The notes below the pieces were generated by a model. It saw only the letters and a list, made by a program, of their open reading frames with translations. It did not search any database and had not been told where the DNA came from. Positions 55,983 to 64,000 of a stretch of 64,000 nucleotides of DNA are shown here, in pieces (position 1 is the stretch's first letter; each line of letters opens with the position of its first letter). The stretch comes from Primula veris. Its lineage: Eukaryota > Streptophyta > Magnoliopsida > Ericales > Primulaceae. A program made the position numbers and the translations under genes. The DNA is taken from assembly GCA_963682055.1 (NCBI GenBank), contig OY821746.1:20278481-20342480 (forward strand), in the 5' to 3' direction.

Positions 55983-58900
55983 ATCTTAAACGATGTTTTT
56001 TTTATGTTTCGTACGTTAATACAATAATTTTGGTGTTTAGATAAATAGAAAATTATTTCCGTGGCTAATACAGTTCTTTGAAAAATCTTTTTTTAACAAA
56101 CATTGGTTTTAAGAAATTAGTGTTTCCGGTTGAATTGTCGAATACGTTTTTCGTGTGTTTACCTTATTTGGGTTTTGTGAAGATCATTTTCCTGGTATTA
56201 ATTGTCTCTTATGATCCCTAGTGCATTATTTTAGTAGCAGTATTGTTTTTTTTTTAATTCTCTGTATATATACATGAATTGATATGTACATATGTAGGGA
56301 CATACGGGCTGATTTATTTGTGTAGTTACTTGACTTTGATTGTAAGCATGACCATGTTTGTGTGTTTTACATTATGTAAAAATGTATAGTAATTAACATT
56401 TTGTGATTTGGTTTACACTATATTATGTTGGTGTACATGCATGATTAAGTATGGTTTTTTACCATTAATATGTGTTTACCATGTTAATATGTGTTGGAGA
56501 TATTAGTAGTATAAACTTGAGTTTTGTTTATGCTCAAAATTTCCTTTCATGATGTGGTGATGGTCATGTATATATGCATGTTTATTTCTGCAATCATTTG
56601 TGTATTACGGTAAAAACCAGTGACATGTATTTGATGTTATTGAGATTATTGGTTTGTAATTGCTTGAATTGGAATTCCAGAAGTTATTCTTGTGTAATAC
56701 ATATACATGGCATATAAATGAGTTATATGAGTGTAATTGGGCGTTATAAACATGTGCTATACTATTTGGTTGTGTTTTTCGAATATTTTGTCATCATTTA
56801 GATTTTGAGAAAATCTATAGTTTTGATTTCGGTGATATAAATGGTTAATCATTATGTTATTTTTAGCACGGTGGTGTTCGAATATTTTTCCCTCATGTTT
56901 TGAGTGGCTAGATAAATTGAGTTTATTTATAATATTTGGTTGTACTGTACATGCATGTTAATATGAGTTTTGTCTTGAAATATGTATGTAATACTTGTGA
57001 GTGCACAAATCTATGGAAAAAAAAAACCCTTTAGTATTGCTGCTTTGATGTTACTAGTGAATTGCTGGACTTACTAAGGTTTTTTGTTTCATTTTGTCTT
57101 TAGTGTGCTCTAGACTAACTTGGTTGTACTTGTCTGTTAACACGTTTGACTCATTTTTGGAAAATCAATTCTGTAATTTGTATATTATACTTGTACGAAT
57201 GTTAGATACACTGGGTTTGCTGTTACATTTGGATTAATTACATAATGGAGTAAGTTATTGTGACACCGTGCATGGAAAATCAAGTATAATTGATGTTACT
57301 ACTTTTGAACGGTTGTATTGAGTATTTTACGTTTTTGTGGACTGTAATTAATCTGTGTATCAGCGTATGGTCAGCATGTAAATTGGTCTGAATGGGTGTA
57401 TGAAAATCATTATGGACTATTATTTTGATTTTATTATTAATCATATGGATGATGTGGATTATATAGTAGTGAATGAATTTATTGATATAATAAATCTAGT
57501 TAGAGACTAGATTATATTGTTAGTGAACATGTTTATTGTTTTCATGTTAATAAAGTACTAACAATTTCCAATGAGTATTTGTGTAGACATGGATCTCTAT
57601 CATGGAATTGGAGTATTTATGATTATTCGAAACAGTTCTAGTAAAAGCCATTAAATTGGGGATTACGACAGAACTGCTTTCGAAATAGTTCTTGTAAAAC
57701 CATTTTCTGATTTTTCAGAATTTGGGGGTTACAACAGAACTGATTGAATTCTGAGATTGTTCTTTGTAAAATCAGATTTATCTGGTGTTTACGGCTAAAT
57801 AAATCTTTTAGAATTTGAGAATCTTTTTCGGTAATTAACTAGAATACTCTTGCTAAATCAGTTTCTTGAAACCATCCGTGGTTATAGAAATTTGATGTTT
57901 GCAAAGGAGGAGTTTTAGTTTCATTTTTCGAAATTAGATTGTGCGTGTTTGTTATTTGAGATAACAAACAGTTTTCTACGGGAAATGTCTGGAACACAGT
58001 GGGTGCTGGAACTGACCAGAACATTGTGGGTGCCGGTGTAACTCCTATTAATTTTGCATGAGTGCATATTAATGACGGGGGTTACAAATTTGAAACCACC
58101 ATTATTAAAGCCACTAATGTGGTGATATAATAGGTGATATCTTTATTAATTGTGATTTATTGCAATTTAATTTGAAGGGTTACAAAATTTATAACGGTAA
58201 TCATTAATGAGATTAATGACGAGTATTTATAACTTCTTATTAATTGTGATTAATCGCAATTTAATTTGGAGAGTTATAAATTATTGTAACGACAGTCGTT
58301 GTTGGCATTTATGGAGAGCTTTATTAGCCACCTATGAATTGCAATGACGAATCGGTTACATATTTGGATGAAAGATTATTTAATAACCAACTTGATTCAT
58401 CCAAAAGCAAATAATTTGATGATAAACAAATTATAAATGGTCGTTAAGTTTATTTTAAGAATAAACAAATATCGGCTAATTTATTATTTGTTGAAATAAC
58501 ATCTTACTGATTTGCTGGAAAAAAAACATTTAATAATTTGTTAAAATTAACATCTTATTAATTTGTGGGGAAACATTTAATAATTTGTTGAAATAACATA
58601 TTATTAATTTGTTGGTAAAACATATTGTGAATATGTTTAACTTGCTACTATTGAGAATAGTAATTTAGTAATATTATATTACTATTATTGGGGAAAACCC
58701 CAAGTGTCCCTAAATGTGGGGGCAATCCATCGATACTGCAGATCGAGAATCTAGTCATACCCCAATGCGTCTGTGGATGAGTGGGAGAATACATAATGAT
58801 TTAGTGGTATAGAGCTTAAACGTCTAAAATAAATGATATTGCTCATTTATCATCTTGAAACCGATTAAGTTTCTCTATAACAATGCGCATGTTCTGAGTG

Positions 58901-60360
58901 AGAACAAAAGGAATGCACGAACTGTGGGGGCATTAATGTGTGAAAACGTTTTAAACATTTGGAAATCCACTAACAAGTGCAAGCATACAAATCTGAATCA
59001 TGACTAGTGGTTTTTGAAACCTAAAATGAAGTAGCCTTTCGGTAGCCAAAACACTAGGATCAAATTATGATAAGTTTGCTTGTTTGTGGCAATACATGAG
59101 TGACTATTTGTTCAAAATGATCATTTTAGTCGATACTCTTGTGGTCAATAATGACATGTTGACTTATTCAACTAAGTCACTTATTTGACATGATATAGTA
59201 ATTCATGAAAATATAAAAGATTAAATGTTTTATTTTTTTAAATCTATTATTTAAATTGAAACACAAATATGAGTTTGTGTTTAAAGCAATGTATTGCTAA
59301 GTCTTCAGTTTGAAGTTTCGAACGGAGTACATAACCAAATGGTTTGATGCATTTGAGATGAGTGCAAAACCAAGAAGGGTTTAAAATGTATTTCCTCAAT
59401 TTATTGATGGTTGTACTAAATAATGATATGTCTACTTGATAAGAAGTAAAGATAAATCAGTCGAGATATTCATTCAAGTAAGAATGAATATGTGAATTCT
59501 ATTGTTGAGGATTAAGGCTTGTCAGAAAGCATGTTTAATCATGTGTGTTCTGTTGTGTTAATCTACCAACTTTAATCCAATGATTAAGTGTTAATCATTA
59601 AATGATAGACTATTCTTGGACGTGTTAGATATTGTCTAACTAGTTCTGAAATGGTATATTCACATGGATATGAATACATGATCAGTGTGATTGAAACAGT
59701 GAACATGAGACACCATTCGCACAATTGTATGGTTGGAATGTCATGTTGATAAGTTCAGGGTTAAACTCTGAATTTGTGCGAGAAGTGAGCTTTCCGCAAG
59801 GTATGTGTTGAACAAACTACCGCTTAGGAAGTTGGACCAAACAGTCAGAATTATAGAAAACATGGTGCCTGACTATAAGTTCGTGAAAGTTTGGTGCTAC
59901 CTAAGAAAGATCTCAATCTTATTCCTTGAAGGACTTGGATAGAATCAAAAATGGTAGATTGTGTGTTCATCGGATAAGCACAAAATATAGTGCTGATCGG
60001 TTTCTAGTGCATAAGTCAGATCAGTTTAAGGTGCATATAGAGTTCTATGTCCGAGAAGCATATTTTCTAAAAGAGAAGCTTTCCCGCAAAACTCTTAACG
60101 CCTGGCGAGTGTGATAAATACGTTGAGGGTTCAAAGCATTACGCTACCCAAGACAAGTGAACACTCAAACGGTGCTGGAAAAGTGGGGAAAGTGAATCTT
60201 GTAAGGAAGAAAAGTGCATCGGCATGGTAAAAGGGTAAGTAATGAAACTTCCTTTGTCCCTTGACCTTCATGAGTGAAGGTGAATCGACGAAATTGAAAT
60301 AATCAATGTTATCCATATAATGTATATATGGAAAGATGCCATCAACAATGAGGTTAATAG
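55983..60360 (+). other. Copia-3 interior, no readable gag
   Basis: 4.4 kb with stops in all frames. At 58140-58270 a TTAATTGTGATT(T/A)AT(T/C)GCAATTTAATTTG unit occurs twice, and at 58480-58620 an AATAACATCTTATTAATTTG unit occurs about three times. Near 58690 GGGGAAAACCCCAAGTGTCCC could be a relic of a zinc-knuckle region, not provable by eye. Confidence 0.5.
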
Positions 60361-60429
60361 GCACGTGAGAAATAAAGTCAATTATTTTAAGTAAACTGAC
60401 GGTTTTGATAATTTTAATGTCTATACTCT

Positions 60430-61205
60430 AATCTCTAAGAAAAGACGCATCATTAATTAATGAGAACATGTGTTTTACAAATGGAGATTTAGAGAATTAG
60501 GAACAACCCATTGGGTCGTGGTTCCGTGTAAAGTAAGCCAAGGTGAAAAAACTTGTTAAGTCGCTATATGGACTAAAACAAACACCTAACTTATCATAGG
60601 TAGTCTCTTGTGCGTCAAGAATTGCACTAGACCAGTTATAGCCAACTCAGTGAGCAGACTGAGTAGGTTTGCCAATGAGGCTTCTCAGATACATGAGACA
60701 TATTGCCAATCATGAACTGCATTATATGAGATGTCCAAAATATTTGGAGGGTATTTAGATACCAAGTGTATCTCGGACTTTAACAGTACAAGGTCCATGA
60801 GTGGATATGTTTGTATTTAAAGAGGTTGCAGTCTCATGGAGGTCTATAAAATAGACATGCATAGTAAGAGAAACTGTAGAGTTAGAATTCATAACGTTGA
60901 ATCAAGCTACAGAAGAGGCAGATTGGCTGAGAAGTCTTGGGAGGTATTCCAAGTGGCCAAAATCTGTTCCCGCAAACTGATGTAGTCAGTCAGTTATTAA
61001 ACGGAATCAGAATAATTTGTATAATGGAAAGTCCCGACAAAGTCATGACATATTCGTCGGAGACACAAATCCGTAAGAGGAATTGCTAGCAAAAATTGTG
61101 GTATCCCTAGACTTTGCAAGGTCTAATGATAATAATGCGGATCCATATACAAAATGTTTGACTCGTGGAGGAGTCGGAGCATCATCGAGGGAAATGGGGG
61201 TTGAA
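60430..61205 (+). pseudogene. Copia-3 RT and RNase H scraps
   Basis: Shifting frames give MCFTNGDLE (60468), VKKLVKSLYGLKQTPNLS (60544-60597), AVSRLSRFANEA (60655), VAVSWRSIK (60825), VRETVELEFITLNQATEEAD followed by WLRSLG (60870-60940) and NNADPYTKCLTRGGV (61132 on). The order follows copia RT to RNase H, but every few dozen codons there is a stop or shift. About 60120 and 61627 share a GAGGGTTCAAAGCATTACGC repeat. Confidence 0.7.
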
Positions 61206-61796
61206 GCCCGATAAATTGGAAACCTTCACATAGGCTACCCAACCTGTACTGGAAATTTCAGTCTCAGGTTCAATGGGAAAACTGAACTTTGCGGGTTACC
61301 GAACAAAGCACTCGATAACATAAGTTCTCAGCCCATTTCTATGATGAAAGAGTGATAGACCTGTACCATTTTAAGGGTGAGCATGAGGCTCTTAATGAAT
61401 CAAGTATCTCGAAGGTCGAGTGGGGTGAGTCATGACACATTTGACTTGAAAATCATCTATAATGAGTGTGTATGGCCGATACTATGTGATGAGCTAGGGC
61501 TAAATCGCTAGAGCACTCGGTTGAATTTGCCAAGGCAGTCCAGAGCCAAATATGGACAACAACTAAAGGGTCTAGTAAGTGGTGTAGAGAAGACACTGTG
61601 CGGGTATCATTTTGTTATACACAAAACATTGAGGGTTCAAAGCATTACGCTACATAAGGCAAGTATATACGAAAGGTATTTCGCTATGGCAGGTTCAAGG
61701 CGTGCGCTACCAGTCCTTATGCAGTGAATTCTCGTGGTTCTCTCGATTGCATTTAGTTGCACGTTGCATGTTTTAGATCGCATTCATGTTGGGGAT

Positions 61797-62337
61797 TGTT
61801 GGAAAAAACCAAGTGATTTTTATTTGAGTGAATGCTATTTTAATTTAGTGGTTACAAAGCCATTCATTCTCCCCATTTATGTGGGTCTTTAATTGTAAAA
61901 TGAGTTACAAAGAAAAAATGTTTAAAAAAGAATGGTCTTGTTACATTTTGAACATACTTTTCAAGACAAGGTTTCATACATGGCATACACATATTCACAC
62001 ACAAACACATATGCATACATATAGAGAGAGAGTACCGCACTACCAACGGCCCGACCGTGGCTCGGTGCCGTTTCCGCCGAGTCACATGTGATAGGCGTTG
62101 TACCTTGGGAACGAAGTGTCCCATTTAGCCAGAAGCAGAGGTGGCGGGGCAAATATCGTTTAAGCGAAACTGCTTGCAGTTAGCTCGTCTCGAACTTTAG
62201 CCCATTTCGGTATCATTTACATTATTTTATGTTAAATCTTGTATTTGATATTTATATATTTGAGGAAATCATTTTCTGTTTATTTGTCCATTTTTTTTCC
62301 ATAGAAATTATTGTGTTTATTTACAACGTACACAACA
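61797..62337 (+). repeat. Copia-3 3' LTR
   Basis: 541 bp, TGTTGGAAAAAACCAAGTG to CGTACACAACA; partner of 55442-55982. Confidence 0.88.
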
Positions 62338-62342
62338 CTTAA

Positions 62343-62796
62343 TAGGTTGGGTATTCAAGAAGATTAATGAGAATTGGTTATACTGATTTTTTATGTTGGC
62401 CAATTTTGGTTAACAATCTATGTTGTGTTTTAGACTTTTCTCTATTATATATGTGTTTTTGCAGTTACAAAAATATAAAGTGTTGGATGGTAACTAAGGG
62501 TGTGTAAAGGTCATTGAATAGAAAGAGCCAAAAAAAAATTCAAAATGCGGAATATTTCTAAATTACTTTAAGACTCTTGAAGAAATGATCCAAGGGCAAC
62601 CATCAACCCATTCTGGCTTCATAGTTTTAAACCAATGTTTGAAAAGGTTAAAGCATCACTGGAGCATTTTCTGGAGCGTTTTCAGAAGAGTTTTACTGAA
62701 TCGTTAAAACCGTAATCTTTACTAAAAAAACGCAAATATTTATATATGCCCATATACTATTGAATACATGCATGAATATAATAGATATAAAACACT
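62343..62796 (+). repeat. Dispersed GAAGCGTTGGAT repeat, copy 3, and flank
   Basis: 62484-62640 matches 20041-20290 and 37385-37620 (GTTGGATGGTAACT, GGTGTGTAAAGGTCATTGAA, GAAATGATCCAAGGGCAACC). Before it, 62395-62460 resembles 33255-33330. The stretch 62640-62796 (GAGCATTTTCTGGAGCGTTTTC) is unassigned. Confidence 0.6.
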
Positions 62797-63114
62797 ATGT
62801 CCAATCCCTTATACCCCCAGGTCCTTTCACCCCTGTTTTTGAGTTCCTTGGCGCGTCTTGTGGACACTGTACCGATAACTTTGGAAAATAGATTTAGCAC
62901 TCTAGCAGAAGAGTGCGAAGTGATCAGGTTGGACATTGACAGTATCCTTGTCAATGCTACGAATTGCGAAACTCCAGTCACTGAGTGTCGCGACCTAGTA
63001 GTGTTCAGTGAGCCGAATGTAGAAATATTTGTCCCGAAAAAAGTAACTATGAAAAATTCTCCCCATACGAGGAAAAGTAAGCGGAAAATCACCTCAAGTA
63101 AGTGTTTCCCCTAA
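62797..63114 (+). pseudogene. LINE ORF1 C-terminal part
   Basis: 105 codons. It contains LENRFSTLAEECE and ends in a Lys-rich stretch (NSPHTRKSKRKITSSKCFP), a usual ORF1 tail. It has neither DUF4283 nor zinc knuckle, so the start is missing or 5'-truncated. Confidence 0.5.
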
Positions 63115-63121
63115 TTTCGTT

Positions 63122-64000
63122 ATGATTAAGATAGCTTGTTGGAACATTCGTGGTCTCAATGGCCCCGAAAAACAAAGGGAAGTTAGTAGTTTAATTGATG
63201 AAAATAAGATTACTTGTATTGGTTTACTGAAAACTAAAATTTCAGTTGAAAATAAGGATAAAATTTGTAATTCTGTAGCTCCTACTTGGAGGTTTGTGGA
63301 TAATTTTGACTTGGCTCCTAATGGTCGAGTGCATGTTGGGTGGGATTCAAACGTGTGGAATCTCACTGTTTTGTCAAAAAATAATCAATGTCTATCTTAC
63401 TACTTGTCTGCTGTTGATGATTCGGTTCACGCTAATGTCACTTTTGTATATGGTTGTAGCTTGGTGGATGATAGACGTATTTTGTGGAATTATTTGACTA
63501 GTAAATAAAATATTTTGAGCACGATTTCCCGGATGGTTTTGGGGGATTTTAATGCTCTCCGGTTCCCTAACGACAACAAAGGGGGACGAAATATTTGGGG
63601 GCCAAAGTCGACGAGGCTTGAACTTATCTTGGTAATCTGCAAGAGAGTTTGGATTCAGGGAGACCCGATGATATTCTTGTGTCTATCAATTTAGCCAAAG
63701 AAAATCTTAAACTACTTCTTGTTAATGAAGAAAGTGAAAAACGTCAAAAAAAGTCGAATACAATGGTTAAAGGAGGGGAACCACAACACCGCTTATTTTC
63801 ACCATTGACTCAATAAAAGAAACAACCGAAATCGCATTTCTTCTGTCAAGATTGATGAGGATAATACGGTTTCCGATTATCTGGGGGTTAAAAAAGCCGT
63901 CGTAGACTATTTTACCTCATTACTTGGCCGACGTTCCTCTACACCTTATCCGGGACAAGAAACATTGAAACTCATTACTTGTACCAAAATTTCAGAACGC
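63122..64000 (+). pseudogene. LINE ORF2 start: endonuclease, with an internal deletion
   Basis: ATG at 63122 opens MIKIACWNIRGLNGPEKQRE, then VSSLIDENKITCIGLLKTKI, FVYGCS and a stop at 63508. The shifted frame continues MVLGDFNALRFPNDNKGG and then jumps at about 63640 to linker sequence (ILVSINLAKENLKLLLVNEE, WLKEGNHNTAYFHH-like with shifts, ISSVKIDEDNTVSDYLGVKK). The second half of the endonuclease (TW and SDH boxes) is absent, so roughly 150-200 codons are deleted. Dead copy, truncated by the window end. Confidence 0.75.

Larger units (their letters stand above)
55442..62337 (+). mobile_element. Copia-3: eroded Ty1/copia element
   Basis: 6896 bp with 541-bp LTRs at both ends and a perfect target duplication CTTAA (55437-55441, 62338-62342). 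Coding remains are only in the last third: RT and RNase H scraps at about 60440-61200, enough to call Ty1/copia, plus strand. A purine tract (TTGGGGAT) precedes the right LTR; no Met-tRNA primer site was found after the left LTR. Interior 56-59.9 kb is AT-rich and unreadable. LTRs differ by about 25 of 541 bases by hand count. Confidence 0.8.
62797..64000 (+). mobile_element. L1-type LINE, plus strand, cut by the window end
   Basis: ORF1 C-terminal frame, then ORF2 beginning seven bases after the ORF1 stop, then endonuclease and linker fragments. The reverse transcriptase, if present, lies outside the window. It is a different subfamily from the 37.6-42.5 kb LINE. Confidence 0.75.

Noticed and set aside
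59926..60114. 62-codon frame inside Copia-3
   Set aside because: Lies in eroded copia interior; could be pol debris but no motif supports a separate gene.

Overview
The window is plant nuclear DNA, most likely from a eudicot; the species cannot be fixed from the sequence. The reasons are its AT-richness, primer-binding sites complementary to initiator-Met tRNA, Ty1/copia and L1-type retroelements, a TRIM, MITEs, a fragment of a 40S ribosomal protein gene, and small intronless genes of a plant-only secreted family. There are no bacterial operons, no CRISPR and no convincing tRNA or rRNA genes. The only apparently intact host genes are five small secreted six-cysteine proteins of the prolamin-like / ECA1 gametogenesis-related class (PF05617-like): A 9201-9602(+), B 17762-18160(+), C 32122-32466(-), D 35601-35942(-) and E 44402-44728(-). 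All five share the spacing C-x9-C-x19-CC-x9-C-x18-C, an N-terminal signal peptide and a single exon. A and B form one subgroup; C, D and E form another with a shared promoter layout. They are best read as a local tandem family pulled apart by transposon insertions. In well-studied plants such proteins act in gametophyte, egg-cell or pollen-pistil signalling; that role is inferred here from family membership.

Layout. 1-9 kb is intergenic repeat DNA: an inverted-repeat MITE, an ACCGAA-type repeat, a minisatellite split by a duplicated 560-bp unit, and a 1.9-kb foldback structure whose arms are made of short tandem repeats. 9-18 kb holds genes A and B. Between them a LINE ORF1-like remnant was hit by a Ty1/copia element (Copia-1, 12183-17033, minus strand). 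20-22.5 kb holds a ribosomal protein S13 retropseudogene, an LTR-like block, an RRM (PTB-like) remnant split by a TRIM, and an unassigned 147-codon ORF. 23.7-31 kb holds a LINE ORF1 remnant, ACCGAA repeats, a hAT-type MITE and a second copia element (Copia-2, 25892-30887, plus strand).

31.5-36.3 kb is a segmental duplication carrying genes C and D, with a Micron-like MITE in a TA microsatellite and a TRIM LTR between them. 37.6-42.5 kb is a 5'-truncated L1-type LINE on the minus strand with endonuclease, reverse transcriptase and RNase H. It is followed by a second ORF1-like tail, a perfect 49-bp palindrome and a pogo-like transposase exon. Gene E follows. 45044-54230 is a 9.2-kb non-coding LTR element (LARD-like) with two 1885-bp LTRs and a perfect AAAAC target duplication. 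55442-62337 is a third, heavily decayed copia element with 541-bp LTRs and a CTTAA target duplication. The window ends inside another plus-strand LINE (62797-64000).

By my hand comparison the LTR pairs differ by about 0.7% (LARD), 4-5% (Copia-3) and about 8% (Copia-1 and Copia-2). This gives a relative order of insertion. None of the retroelements has an intact coding frame.
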